From Verrucomicrobiota bacterium (GTDB taxonomy: Bacteria; Verrucomicrobiota; Verrucomicrobiia; Verrucomicrobiales; Verrucomicrobiaceae): 64,000 nt of DNA. This document shows, one piece after another, positions 32,396-41,260 of this stretch. The notes beneath the pieces were generated by a model that saw nothing but the letters and a program-made list of their open reading frames with translations, was not told the origin of the DNA and ran no database searches. The translations under genes were made by a program, and so were the position numbers. Within the stretch, counting starts at the first letter, position 1. Each line of letters opens with the position of its first letter. Location of the stretch: contig JAFLEI010000005.1 in NCBI GenBank assembly GCA_017301975.1, forward strand, positions 1 to 64,000, in the 5' to 3' direction.

Positions 32396-33577
32396 CTACA
32401 GCCGGATTTCCATGGCCGTCGCGGCGCGGTGGGCTTTGGCGCGGGCGTCGTTGATGTTTTCGGCGCGGGCGAGGGTGACCGCCATGCGGCGCTGGCCGCT
32501 GACGGTGGGCTTGCCGAAGAGGCGGACCTGGGTGTCGGGCTCGGAGAGGACTTGATCGAGGGCACCGAACTGGACTTTGGCGGATTCGCCTTCGACGAGG
32601 ACGGCGCAGCTGGCGCTGGGGCCGTGCTGATGGATGTTCGGAATGGGGAGGCCGAGGATGGCGCGGACGTGGAGGGCGAACTCGCTCAGATCCTGGGAGA
32701 TGAGGGTGACGAGGCCGGTGTCGTGCGGGCGGGGGGAGACTTCGCTGAAGATGACGTCGTCGCCTTTGATGAACATTTCGACGCCGAAGAGGCCGCGGCC
32801 GCCGAGGGCTTCGGTGATGGCACCGGCCATGTGTTCGGCGGCATCGAGCGCCTTTTTGGACATGGGGTGGGGCTGCCAGGATTCGCGGTAGTCTCCTTTA
32901 ATCTGGGTGTGGCCGACGGGGGCGCAGAAGGAGGTGCCACCGACGTGGCGGACGGTGAGCATGGTGATCTCGTAGTCGAAGTCCACGAAGCCTTCGACGA
33001 TGACCTTGCCTTTGCCGGCGCGGCCACCTTCCTGGGCGTACTGCCAGGAGTGGGCGATGTCGGCCTCGGTTTTGACGACGCTCTGGCCTTTGCCGGAGCT
33101 GCTCATGATGGGTTTGACGACGCAGGGCATGCCGATTTTGGCGATGGCGGCGCGGAATTCCTCCTCGGTGGAGGCGAAGATGTAGGGGGAGGTTTTGAGG
33201 TTGAGTTCTTCAGCGGCGAGGCGGCGGATGCCTTCGCGGTTCATGGTGAGCTTGGCGGCGCGGGCGGTGGGGACGACGCGGAAGCCTTCGTTTTCAAGTT
33301 CGAGGAGGGTGTCTGTGGCGATGGCTTCGATTTCAGGGATGATGCAGTCGGGTTTTTCGACTTCAACGAGGCGGCGGAGGGCCTCGCCATCGAGCATGGA
33401 AATGATGTGGCTGCGGTGGGCCACCTGCATGGCGGGGGCGTTGGCGTAGCGGTCCACGGCGATGACTTCGCAGCCGAGGCGCTGGAGTTCGATGACGACT
33501 TCTTTGCCGAGCTCGCCTGAGCCGAGAAGCATGACCTTGGTTGCGGAAGAGGAAAGGGGGGTGCCGATGCGTGCCAT
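32396..33577 (-). CDS. purT: formate-dependent phosphoribosylglycinamide formyltransferase
   Basis: A 393-residue ATP-grasp enzyme that makes formyl-GAR from GAR, formate and ATP in purine synthesis. Motifs in order: [63 protein letters not shown] (ATP-grasp loop), [34 protein letters not shown] and [13 protein letters not shown]. All are characteristic of PurT and the length matches. The start gives a short N-terminal lead before the PurT core. It is likely in one operon with the SirB1-like gene and is divergent from comF. Confidence 0.96.
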   Translation of the reverse strand: MARIGTPLSSSATKVMLLGSGELGKEVVIELQRLGCEVIAVDRYANAPAMQVAHRSHIISMLDGEALRRLVEVEKPDCIIPEIEAIATDTLLELENEGFRVVPTARAAKLTMNREGIRRLAAEELNLKTSPYIFASTEEEFRAAIAKIGMPCVVKPIMSSSGKGQSVVKTEADIAHSWQYAQEGGRAGKGKVIVEGFVDFDYEITMLTVRHVGGTSFCAPVGHTQIKGDYRESWQPHPMSKKALDAAEHMAGAITEALGGRGLFGVEMFIKGDDVIFSEVSPRPHDTGLVTLISQDLSEFALHVRAILGLPIPNIHQHGPSASCAVLVEGESAKVQFGALDQVLSEPDTQVRLFGKPTVSGQRRMAVTLARAENINDARAKAHRAATAMEIRL

Positions 33578-33630
33578 GGCTGCATTTAGGCTTGCAGTTG
33601 GCGGGCATCAAATCGCATTTAGTCTGGAGC

Positions 33631-34413
33631 ATGTCCTTTCCCGGTCCTCCAGATCCATCGCGTGTGCATCGGCTGCTGCAGCCGGTGTGGCGGGCGTGGG
33701 TGGATTTGGTGTATCCGCGGCTGTGCTGCGTGTGCCGGGTGCCGGTGGAGGAGGGGTGGTTTTGCGGAGGCTGCGCGAATGCGCTGCCGCTGGTGGAGGC
33801 GCCTTACTGCAATGTGTGCGGGGAGGTCTATGAGGGGGCGATGACGCAGGAATTCCGCTGCATGAACTGCAGCGGGCGGAGGCTGGAGTTTGAGTTTGCG
33901 GTCGCGGCGTGCCACGCGGAGGGGGCGATGCGGGAGCTGGTGCATCAGTTCAAGTACGAGCGGCGCCTGCACCTGAGGGGAGCGCTGGCGAGCCTGATGC
34001 TGCGTGTTTTGGAGGAGCCGCGGCTGGCGGGGGAGAACCTGGCGGAGTGGCTGCTGGTGCCCGTGCCGCTGCATCGCAGCCGGGAGGCGGAGCGGGAGTT
34101 TAACCAAAGCTGGGAGCTGTGCGGGAGGCTGTCGCGCCTGACGGGGATTCCGGCGGCGAAGGCGCTGGTGCGCGCGAGGGAGACGGATCAGCAGGCGGGG
34201 CTGAGCCGCGAGGAGCGGCTGAAAAATCTGCGGGGTGCGTTTGCGATGCGGACGGGGAGGTGGTGGCAGCGGGCCTTGGAGCTGAAGGGGCGGCGCATCC
34301 TGCTGGTGGACGATGTTTTCACCACAGGAGCAACAGCGAGCGAGTGCGCGCGGGTTTTGCGGCGGGAGGGAGGCGCAGAAAAAGTGGTGGTCATCACGAC
34401 AACACGCGGCTAG
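33631..34413 (+). CDS. comF: ComF family phosphoribosyltransferase-like protein
   Basis: A 260-residue protein with a four-plus-four cysteine zinc-ribbon start (LCCVCRVPVEEGWFCGGCA, then YCNVCGEVYEG, RCMNC) and a C-terminal phosphoribosyltransferase fold: HQFKYERRLHLRGALAS, LVPVPLHRSREAEREFNQS, and LLVDDVFTTGATASECARVL, the PRPP-binding motif. ComF is needed for DNA uptake in naturally competent bacteria, where it has been linked to single-strand DNA processing. The start ATG at 33631 is the only one near the zinc ribbon. No other competence gene is near. Confidence 0.88.
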   Translation: MSFPGPPDPSRVHRLLQPVWRAWVDLVYPRLCCVCRVPVEEGWFCGGCANALPLVEAPYCNVCGEVYEGAMTQEFRCMNCSGRRLEFEFAVAACHAEGAMRELVHQFKYERRLHLRGALASLMLRVLEEPRLAGENLAEWLLVPVPLHRSREAEREFNQSWELCGRLSRLTGIPAAKALVRARETDQQAGLSREERLKNLRGAFAMRTGRWWQRALELKGRRILLVDDVFTTGATASECARVLRREGGAEKVVVITTTRG

Positions 34414-34555
34414 GATCGCCCCCGCGTCCGACTTTGGCCGGGCCTGACAGTGCGAACGTGGGGTGGGTTTCCACCTTGCAACTCCTGCGACATGCGAATC
34501 GGGGAGCGCATCGGCAGACCTGCCTGTGCCGGACGCCCATACCGACTGACCTACC

Positions 34556-35392
34556 ATGGGATTTTTCAAAAAACGCAACATTGACGATTTAGGCGAAAAG
34601 AAACGCGACATGCCGGAAGGCCTTTGGACGAAGTGCCCTTCGTGCAATGAGAGCCTGTTTGAGCAGGCGCTGGCCAAAAATCTCCGGGTCTGCACGAACT
34701 GCGGCTACCATTTCACGATCGGCTCGGATGAGCGCATCGCGAGCCTCGTGGACGAAGGCAGCTTTGTGGAGATGGACAAGAGTCTGGACTCTGTAAACGC
34801 GCTGGGCTTCAAGGGCTACCTGGACAAGGTGAAGGCCTACCAGGCGAAGACCGGGCTGACCGAGGCGGTCGTCACGGGGCGTGCGAACATCGAGGGCATT
34901 GCCGTTTTGGTAGCGATCATGGATTTCCGCTTTCTGGGCGCGAGCATGGGCAGCGTGGTGGGCGAGAAGATCACCCGCGCGATCGAGGCCGCCACGGCGG
35001 AGCGCAAGCCGGTGATCGTGTTTTCCGCCTCAGGCGGTGCCCGCATGCATGAGGGGATTCTGAGCCTGATGCAGATGGCGAAGACGAGCGGAGCGCTGGC
35101 CCGGCATGCCGAGGCACGCCTGCCTTATATTTCCGTGCTCACGCATCCGACGACAGGCGGTGTGACTGCGAGTTTCGCGACGCTGGGAGATCTGATCATT
35201 GCGGAACCGAAATGCATGATCGGCTTTGCCGGCCCGCGCGTGGTGAAGGAAACGACGCATGCGGATCTGCCGCCTGGATTCCAGACGGCGGAGTTCATGA
35301 TGCAGCACGGTCTGGTGGACATGATCGTGGACCGCAAGGACATGCGGGGGACGCTGGCGAAGGTGCTGCGGTACATGGGCGGGGCGAAGTGA
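34556..35392 (+). CDS. accD: acetyl-CoA carboxylase carboxyltransferase subunit beta
   Basis: A 278-residue subunit that, with AccA, transfers the carboxyl group from biotin to acetyl-CoA for fatty-acid synthesis. The N-terminal zinc finger has Cys27, 30, 46 and 49 (CPSC, CTNC). The carboxylase core is clear: MDFRFLGASMGSVVGEKI, SGGARMHEGILSLMQMAKTS, YISVLTHPTTGGVTASFA and IGFAGPRVVKET. The length is typical. accA is not adjacent. 109 bp separate it from the toxin-antitoxin pair, with nothing recognisable between. Confidence 0.96.
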   Translation: MGFFKKRNIDDLGEKKRDMPEGLWTKCPSCNESLFEQALAKNLRVCTNCGYHFTIGSDERIASLVDEGSFVEMDKSLDSVNALGFKGYLDKVKAYQAKTGLTEAVVTGRANIEGIAVLVAIMDFRFLGASMGSVVGEKITRAIEAATAERKPVIVFSASGGARMHEGILSLMQMAKTSGALARHAEARLPYISVLTHPTTGGVTASFATLGDLIIAEPKCMIGFAGPRVVKETTHADLPPGFQTAEFMMQHGLVDMIVDRKDMRGTLAKVLRYMGGAK

Positions 35393-35501
35393 GGATGAAG
35401 CAGTTTGAGCTGCGGGTGATCAGAGTTTTTGTGGTATTGACCAAGACGTAGGTGCTGGGGAAGCAGTTGCCGACGTTTTCAAATCGCTTAAACTCACCCG
35501 C

Positions 35502-35846
35502 ATGAACATGACCCTGCAACTCCCCGACGACCTCTGCACGGCGGCTCAGCAGCGTGCGGGAGTGGAATCCAAGACGCTCTCGTCCTGGTTCACTGATTTA
35601 TTGAGACGGGAACTCCGCCAGCCAAGCTCTCAGCACCTTGGGCCACCTGCGAACTCGGTGGCCCCAGAAAGCTCTGAGCAGAGCGTGCCGATGACTGACC
35701 GCAATTCCAAATCCTCTCCCTTGGTCATCGAGAGGCTTCCCACCGCTGACCGCCTCGTGGAACTCTACGACGAAGCCACCGCTGACTACGATCTGCCACT
35801 TTGCCCGCGCAGTGAGGACGTATCTCGCACGGTTTATTTTCCATGA
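35502..35846 (+). CDS. VapB-type antitoxin
   Basis: A 114-residue protein in the antitoxin position of a type II pair. The N-terminus, NMTLQLPDDLCTAAQQRAG, then TLSSWFTDLLRREL, has the look of a short beta strand and two helices as in ribbon-helix-helix DNA-binding proteins. The middle is Ser/Pro-rich and the C-terminus is acidic with Tyr and Asp, likely wrapping the toxin. It overlaps the toxin gene by 4 bp (ATGA), the usual translational coupling. No strong family match was recognised, so the call rests mainly on position and size. Confidence 0.6.
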   Translation: MNMTLQLPDDLCTAAQQRAGVESKTLSSWFTDLLRRELRQPSSQHLGPPANSVAPESSEQSVPMTDRNSKSSPLVIERLPTADRLVELYDEATADYDLPLCPRSEDVSRTVYFP

Positions 35847-36262
35847 CTCCCATTTTGCTCGACACCATGGTCATCTCTGAACTGCGGAAAGGCACCAAAG
35901 GTGATGCCAATGTTCAGGCATGGAATCGTGGCCTCGCCAATGCCCCTCTCGTTTTAAGCGTGATCACTTTGCTAGAGCTGCGCAAAGGGATTCTGCAGGT
36001 GCAAAAACATGATCCTGCCTTCGCACTCAAACTGGATCGCTGGTATCGCACCGATCTGGCCGTCCTGTTTCAAGATGCCATCCTGCCTGTGGATCAGTCC
36101 GTGGCAGAGTGCGCTGGAAACCTTTATTCAATCCGAACGTTTCCGCCCAACGACGCCCTCATCGCCGCCACCGCGCTTGTGCATGGACTCACCCTCGCCA
36201 CTCGCAATGAAGCCGACTTCGCCGACACTGGCGTCACCATTGTGAATCCATGGCAGGCATGA
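35843..36262 (+). CDS. VapC-type PIN-domain toxin
   Basis: A 139-residue PIN-domain protein, expected to be an RNase that cleaves tRNA or rRNA when free of its antitoxin. The acidic residues of the active site are in place: LLDTMVISELRKG (Asp7), the glutamate in VITLLELRKG, PNDALIAATALVHG (Asp) and TRNEADFADTGV. The C-terminus ends in VNPW, typical of the family. Length and order fit VapC. It is coupled with the upstream antitoxin gene. The expected autoregulation at a palindrome before 35502 could not be seen clearly. Confidence 0.87.
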   Translation: MTPILLDTMVISELRKGTKGDANVQAWNRGLANAPLVLSVITLLELRKGILQVQKHDPAFALKLDRWYRTDLAVLFQDAILPVDQSVAECAGNLYSIRTFPPNDALIAATALVHGLTLATRNEADFADTGVTIVNPWQA

Positions 36263-36344
36263 TCGCATTGTTTGACAACAGTCGGATTTTCTGACGTGGG
36301 TATTTAAGGGTACAACCCGTGGCGGCGCGGCAGGGGCGACTTGT

Positions 36345-36608
36345 TTACAGCCCAAACGTGAGCCAGAGGGCGAGGTGGACGAGGCCGACGTAAACGAGCC
36401 AGGTCTGGGCGAGGCCGTAGGTGAGGCTGCCGCTGGTTTCGCTGGGGGTATCCGTGGAGCGGCCAAACAAGCGGTCTTGATTGCGGTAGAGGAGGACGCC
36501 GGCAGGGATGAGGAGGACGAGGCCGATGATGCCGATGATTTTGAGACCGAGGAGGCCTTCGGGGGACATGACGGCGAGCAGGGGAGCGAGCGTGAGCTGG
36601 GGGTTCAT
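36345..36608 (-). CDS. small two-helix membrane protein
   Basis: An 87-residue protein with two hydrophobic segments: one at about 20-40 (LKIIGIIGLVLLIPAGVLLY) and one at the C-terminus (TWLVYVGLVHLALWLTFG). A polar loop (RNQDRLFGRSTDTPSETSGS) lies between. The C-terminal segment probably spans the membrane. No family recognised. It is alone on its strand; the 82 bp after the vapC stop hold no feature. Confidence 0.5.
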   Translation of the reverse strand: MNPQLTLAPLLAVMSPEGLLGLKIIGIIGLVLLIPAGVLLYRNQDRLFGRSTDTPSETSGSLTYGLAQTWLVYVGLVHLALWLTFGL

Positions 36609-36847
36609 GGCGGAACCTTCTCACGGGCTGACAATGTGGATAGATACAGATGGGCGGAAAGGGGGGCGGTACAGAGGGGGAAGTTGACGATGGTTTGTGG
36701 CTGTTGACGGTGGCTGGGAAGAACCAGAGAAGAAGGGGAGCCGGACGGGCTGAAGCCCGAACAACGAACGTAGAAGGAGGCGGTGGCTGGGTTTTCCGGG
36801 GAGTGGTGTGATTTCGGGGCGGAAGGATCGAGGACGAGTAGGAGGCT
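36609..36847. repeat. intergenic stretch with a hairpin repeat
   Basis: About 240 bp without a gene. It contains GGGGAGCCGGACGGGCTGAAG, whose core CGGGCT-GA-AGCCCG (36746-36759) is a 6-bp inverted repeat with a 2-nt centre. Otherwise it is G-rich with no clear promoter. The hairpin style is like that of the intergenic repeats at 4230-4650, but the sequence is different. Confidence 0.35.
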
Positions 36848-38263
36848 CTACTGGGGCTGGCGTTTGGCGAGGGTGCCGAGGGTGTGGATGGCGGCGGCTA
36901 GGCGGGGTGACCAGGGGAGGCCGCAGGAGATGCGGATGCAGTGGGTGTAGCGGGGCTCGGGGGAGAAGAGGTGGCCGGGGGCGATGCTGATGCCTTTGGC
37001 GAGGGCGCGGTCGTAGAGGTCGATGGCATCGACCTGCGGGGGCAGGGTGACCCAGAGGAGGAAGCCACCCTGCGGAGCGGTGACGGTGGTGCCGGCGGGG
37101 AATTCCTCCAAAATGGCGCGGCGCATGCGGGTGACGTTCTCTTTATAGACGGTGCGGACGCTCCGGAGCCAGCGGTCGTAGCCGCCCTCGGCGAGGAATC
37201 CGGCGATGGCGAGCTCTGGGAGGGTGGCGGTGGCGAGGGTGTGGGTGAGCTTGGCCATGCGGACGGCATGGTAGTAGCGGCCGGGGACGACCCAGCCGAC
37301 GCGGTAGCCGGGGGCGAGGGTCTTGGAGAAGGAGCTGCAGTAGAGGACGAGACCGGAGTCGTCGTAGGACTTGCAGGTGCGGACGCGTTTGGGGCCGAAG
37401 GGGAGCTCGCCAAAGACATCGTCTTCGATGAGGGGGATGTCGTGCTGTTTGACGAGGGCGACGAGGCGCTGTTTGGTTTCGTCTGGCATGGCCGCGCCGA
37501 GGGGATTGCTGCAGGCGGGGAGGGCGATGCAGGCGTGGACGGGCTGGGTTTTCAAGACGCGCTCGAAGACATCGAGCCGCAGGCCGTGCTGGGAGTCGGT
37601 GGGGATTTCGAGGGCACGGAGGGAGAGGGCCTCAAGGACGTGAAGAATGCCGAAGTAGGTCGGCGTCTCGACGGCGACGACGTCTCCGGGTTTGGTGACG
37701 GCGCGGAGGCAGAGCATGAGGGCCTCGGTGGCGCCGCAGGTGGTGATGATGTCGGCGGGTGCGACGACGGCACCGCCTTTGAGCATGCGTTTGCTGATTT
37801 GACGGCGGAGGAGTTCGGAGCCGGGAGGGAGATCGTACATGACGCCCCGGACTCCGGCGTGGCGGGCTTTTTCAGCGAGGATACGGTTGAGCTTGACGGT
37901 GGGGAGGATGTCCGGGCTGGGGACGGCACCGCCGAGGGTGAGCAGATTGGCGGAGGCGACGGCGTCAAAGAGGCTGGCGTGGCGATTGCCGAGGCTGCCG
38001 GACATGGGGACGCGGGGCGGCCCGGGGAGATCGAAGAGGGCTTGGGGCGGGGCTTTGACAAAGAAGCCTGACTTGTGGCGGGGCTCGACGAGGCCGGCGG
38101 ATTCGAGCTCGACAAAGGCCTGGACGGCGGTGCTCATGCTGACGCCGTGCTGCTGGCAGATGGAGCGGAGGGAGGGGGTGCGTTCGCCGGGACGCAGAAC
38201 GCCGTCGTGGATCATCTTGGCCACGGTGTCGGCGATGTCTTTGTAGAGCGGCTGAGGGGGCAT
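36848..38263 (-). CDS. MocR-type transcriptional regulator (GntR helix-turn-helix plus aminotransferase fold)
   Basis: A 471-residue protein. Residues 5-70 form a GntR-type winged helix (LYKDIADTVAKMIHDG, RTPSLRSICQQHGVSMSTAV). The rest is a class-I aminotransferase fold with CGATEALMLCLRAV, VETPTYFGILH, PLIEDDVFGEL and the PLP lysine in SSFSKTLAPGYRVGW. This layout is MocR/PdxR-like: such regulators use PLP as cofactor or effector and often control adjacent genes. The divergent sucA is the nearest target candidate, across 195 bp. The ATG at 38263 is the first that places the winged helix at the N-terminus; an open frame continues upstream without clear signals. Confidence 0.87.
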   Translation of the reverse strand: MPPQPLYKDIADTVAKMIHDGVLRPGERTPSLRSICQQHGVSMSTAVQAFVELESAGLVEPRHKSGFFVKAPPQALFDLPGPPRVPMSGSLGNRHASLFDAVASANLLTLGGAVPSPDILPTVKLNRILAEKARHAGVRGVMYDLPPGSELLRRQISKRMLKGGAVVAPADIITTCGATEALMLCLRAVTKPGDVVAVETPTYFGILHVLEALSLRALEIPTDSQHGLRLDVFERVLKTQPVHACIALPACSNPLGAAMPDETKQRLVALVKQHDIPLIEDDVFGELPFGPKRVRTCKSYDDSGLVLYCSSFSKTLAPGYRVGWVVPGRYYHAVRMAKLTHTLATATLPELAIAGFLAEGGYDRWLRSVRTVYKENVTRMRRAILEEFPAGTTVTAPQGGFLLWVTLPPQVDAIDLYDRALAKGISIAPGHLFSPEPRYTHCIRISCGLPWSPRLAAAIHTLGTLAKRQPQ

Positions 38264-38458
38264 GGGAGGAGGTTTGTGAATTTTTGCAGCGGCTGGCGCA
38301 GGTTGGCGATTGTTTTTGCGGGGAAGGGGGGACTTCGGTAGCGGCGAAACGTGGGTAGCCTGAGCAAGGGATGGGAGACTACCCGCAAAAATGGCTGGAA
38401 ATGTGCCTTTCCGCATTTGCACTCGTAACGAATGGGAGCATTCTGCTCGCCCCCCCAC

Positions 38459-41224
38459 ATGAGTGCTACATTGCCGTACCGCGCAAACGCGGATTTCCTC
38501 GAGTCCAAATATGCGGACTGGAAAAAAGATGCTGGTTCAGTCGAACCGCTTTGGTCATCGTTTTTTGAAGGTTTTGAACTGGGCATGGCCCGACTGCCTA
38601 CCAAGGGCGGAGAAGCCGCCGGAGGCGATGGTGCCACGCTGTCTGAAAAGACGCTGAATTTCCGCATGCGGGTGTCGAACGCGCTGCAGAATTTCCGCGC
38701 GCTGGGTCACACGGCGGCGCATCTGGATCCGCTGGACAAGGAGGGGCCGGAGGTGCCCGGGCTGACGCTGGCGGGCCTTGGATTTACGGCGGACGAACTG
38801 GAGGAGGACGTGCAGACACACCTGTTCCGCGGCGGTCAGCCCATGAAGCTGAAAACGATGCTGGCGGAGCTGCAGCGGACGTATTGCGGCAAGACGGGTT
38901 TTGAGTTCATGCACATCCACAATCCTGAGGTGCGGGCGTGGCTGCTGGACCGGATCGAAGGGCGTGACCTGGATGCGAAGCCAGTGGCACAGGATCAGAT
39001 CAATGCGCTGCGGTGGCTGCTGGAGGCGGAATCGTTTGAGCGCTTCCTGCACCGTCGTTTCGTGGGGCAGAAGCGTTTCTCAGTTGAAGGCGGCGAGTCG
39101 ATGCTGGTGGCTCTGGAGACGCTGCTGGAGGCGCTGCCAGCTGCGGGCGGCAAAGAAATCATTCTGGGGATGGCGCATCGCGGCCGTCTGAGCGTGCTGG
39201 CGAACTTCCTGCGCAAGCCGCTGGAGTATCTCTTCTATGAGTTCAGTGAGAACTATGTGCCGAACATGGTGTCCGGTGATGGTGACGTGAAGTACCACCT
39301 GGGCTTTGAAACGGTGAGGCAGACGAGCAGTGGTGATTCGATCGGCGTGATGCTCGCGCCGAATCCGAGCCATCTGGAAGCGGTGGATCCGGTGGTGGAA
39401 GGCATGGCGCGTGCGCGCCAGCGTGCGCTGAATGACACGAAGGACCGCAAGAAGGTGATCCCGGTGCTGATTCACGGGGACGCGGCTTTTGCCGGCCAGG
39501 GTCTGGTGGCGGAGGTGCTGAACCTGTCCCAGCTGCCCGGCTATCGTACGGGCGGCACGGTGCACATCATCGTGAACAACCAGATCGGCTTCACGACGAT
39601 GCCGGAAGACGCCCGCAGCTCCGACTATTGCACGGACGTAGCGAAGATGATCGAAGCGCCCGTGTTCCATGTGAACGGGGACTGCCCGCTGGAAGTGATG
39701 AATGCGACGCGGCTGGCGTTTGAATTCCGCCAGACCTTTGGGCGTGACGTGATCGTGGATATTGTGTGCTACCGCCGCTACGGGCACAACGAAACCGACG
39801 AGCCCGGATTCACGCAGCCGAACATGGCGCGCGCGATTGCCGAGCATCCGTCCACGGCGACGCTGTTCCGCCTGGATCTGGCAGCCACGGGCGTGCTGGA
39901 TGAAGCGGGCTCTGCCGCATTGCAGCGGGAGCTGGATGAGGAACTGGAAGAAGGCATCACGACGCTGGCGGACCGTGACAAAAACGCGGACGGTGGCAAT
40001 CCTTTCGAAGGCAGCATGGCGATGCCGCAGCCTGCCTATGACTACAACCCGGTGAACACAGGGGTTGAGCTGGCGACGTTGAAAAGTATCGGGCAGCGCC
40101 TGCTGGAGGTGCCGGAGGAATTCAACCTGCACCCGACGATTGCGAAACGCTTCCTTGCGGCGCGGAAGAAGGCCATTGAGGCAGGTGAGGGCATTGACTG
40201 GGCCTATGCTGAGTCGCTGGCCTTTGGCACGCTGCTCACGGAAGGCCATGGTGTGCGCCTGAGCGGTCAGGATGTGCGGCGCGGCACTTTCAGCCAGCGG
40301 CACAGTGTGTTTTATGATTCGCAGACGCGTGAGCGGCACATTCCGCTGAACAATCTGGCTGCGGAACAGGGCCGGTACTGTGTGTACAACAGCCTCCTTT
40401 CGGAAGCTGCGGTGCTCGGATTTGATTACGGCTACTCGCTGCTGACCAGCAACCTGCTGGTGTGCTGGGAGGCGCAGTTTGGCGACTTCGTGAACGGTGC
40501 TCAGGTGATCATCGACCAATTTATCGCCAGTGCGGAGAGCAAATGGCAGCGCCCGAGCCACATCACGCTGCTGCTGCCGCATGGTTACGAAGGCCAGGGT
40601 CCGGAACACTCCAGCGCGAGGCTGGAGCGATTCCTGCAGCTTTGCGCCGGTGGCAACATGCAGGTGTGCAACTTCAGCACGCCCGCGCAGTATTTCCACG
40701 CCCTGCGTCGGCAGATCAAGCGAAGCACGCGCAAGCCTCTGGTGGTGATGACGCCGAAGAGCCTGCTGCGGCATCCGAAGTGTGTCTCGAAGCTCAGTGA
40801 GATGGCGGAGAACACCACCTTCAAGGAGGTGCTGGACGACGAGCATCTGCTGGCTGCGCCGGAACGGATCACCCGCCTCATTCTGTGCAGCGGCAAGGTG
40901 TACTATGACCTGCTGGAATTCCGTGAGGAGCACAAGATCAAGAATGCGGCGATCATCCGCATCGAGCAGCTTTACCCGCTGAACTACGAGATGCTGAAGG
41001 AGATCGTGGCGAAATATCCGCGCGCGCAGAAGAAGTGGATCTGGTGCCAGGAGGAGCCGCGCAACATGGGCGCCTTCTATTACATCCGCCCACGTCTCGA
41101 AGAGCTCTCCAACCACAAGCTGCGCTATGCAGGCCGCGAGCGCAGCTCCAGCCCCGCCGCCGGTTCCAAAGCCATTCACACCCTCGAACAGGAAAATCTG
41201 GTCGAGTCGGCGTTCAGCGTGTGA
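38459..41224 (+). CDS. sucA: 2-oxoglutarate dehydrogenase E1 component
   Basis: A 921-residue thiamine-diphosphate enzyme of the TCA cycle that decarboxylates 2-oxoglutarate and transfers succinyl to the E2 lipoyl group. Motifs: FLHRRFVGQKRFSVEGGES, EIILGMAHRGRLSVLANFL, PNPSHLEAVDPVVEG, VLIHGDAAFAGQGLVAE, NNQIGFTTMP and YGHNETDEPGFTQP, and C-terminally QRHSVFYDSQT, FVNGAQVIIDQF, LLLPHGYEGQGPEHSSARLERFL and KSLLRHP. The length and order are standard. The ATG at 38459 precedes YRANADFLESKYADW, the usual short peripheral helix. sucB follows after 36 bp. Confidence 0.97.
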   Translation: MSATLPYRANADFLESKYADWKKDAGSVEPLWSSFFEGFELGMARLPTKGGEAAGGDGATLSEKTLNFRMRVSNALQNFRALGHTAAHLDPLDKEGPEVPGLTLAGLGFTADELEEDVQTHLFRGGQPMKLKTMLAELQRTYCGKTGFEFMHIHNPEVRAWLLDRIEGRDLDAKPVAQDQINALRWLLEAESFERFLHRRFVGQKRFSVEGGESMLVALETLLEALPAAGGKEIILGMAHRGRLSVLANFLRKPLEYLFYEFSENYVPNMVSGDGDVKYHLGFETVRQTSSGDSIGVMLAPNPSHLEAVDPVVEGMARARQRALNDTKDRKKVIPVLIHGDAAFAGQGLVAEVLNLSQLPGYRTGGTVHIIVNNQIGFTTMPEDARSSDYCTDVAKMIEAPVFHVNGDCPLEVMNATRLAFEFRQTFGRDVIVDIVCYRRYGHNETDEPGFTQPNMARAIAEHPSTATLFRLDLAATGVLDEAGSAALQRELDEELEEGITTLADRDKNADGGNPFEGSMAMPQPAYDYNPVNTGVELATLKSIGQRLLEVPEEFNLHPTIAKRFLAARKKAIEAGEGIDWAYAESLAFGTLLTEGHGVRLSGQDVRRGTFSQRHSVFYDSQTRERHIPLNNLAAEQGRYCVYNSLLSEAAVLGFDYGYSLLTSNLLVCWEAQFGDFVNGAQVIIDQFIASAESKWQRPSHITLLLPHGYEGQGPEHSSARLERFLQLCAGGNMQVCNFSTPAQYFHALRRQIKRSTRKPLVVMTPKSLLRHPKCVSKLSEMAENTTFKEVLDDEHLLAAPERITRLILCSGKVYYDLLEFREEHKIKNAAIIRIEQLYPLNYEMLKEIVAKYPRAQKKWIWCQEEPRNMGAFYYIRPRLEELSNHKLRYAGRERSSSPAAGSKAIHTLEQENLVESAFSV

Positions 41225-41260
41225 TTTGTTCCGTTCAAGATTTTCTTCCCCCATCCCGTC

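Noticed and set aside
32429..33520. A 363-codon plus-strand frame
   Set aside because: Shadow of purT; extreme Gly/Asp/Glu bias.
36941..38071. A 376-codon plus-strand frame
   Set aside because: Shadow of the MocR-type gene; acidic low-complexity translation.
39080..41254. A 724-codon open frame on the minus strand
   Set aside because: It is antisense to sucA throughout, has His/Arg-rich low-complexity composition, and sucA motifs on the other strand are unmistakable.
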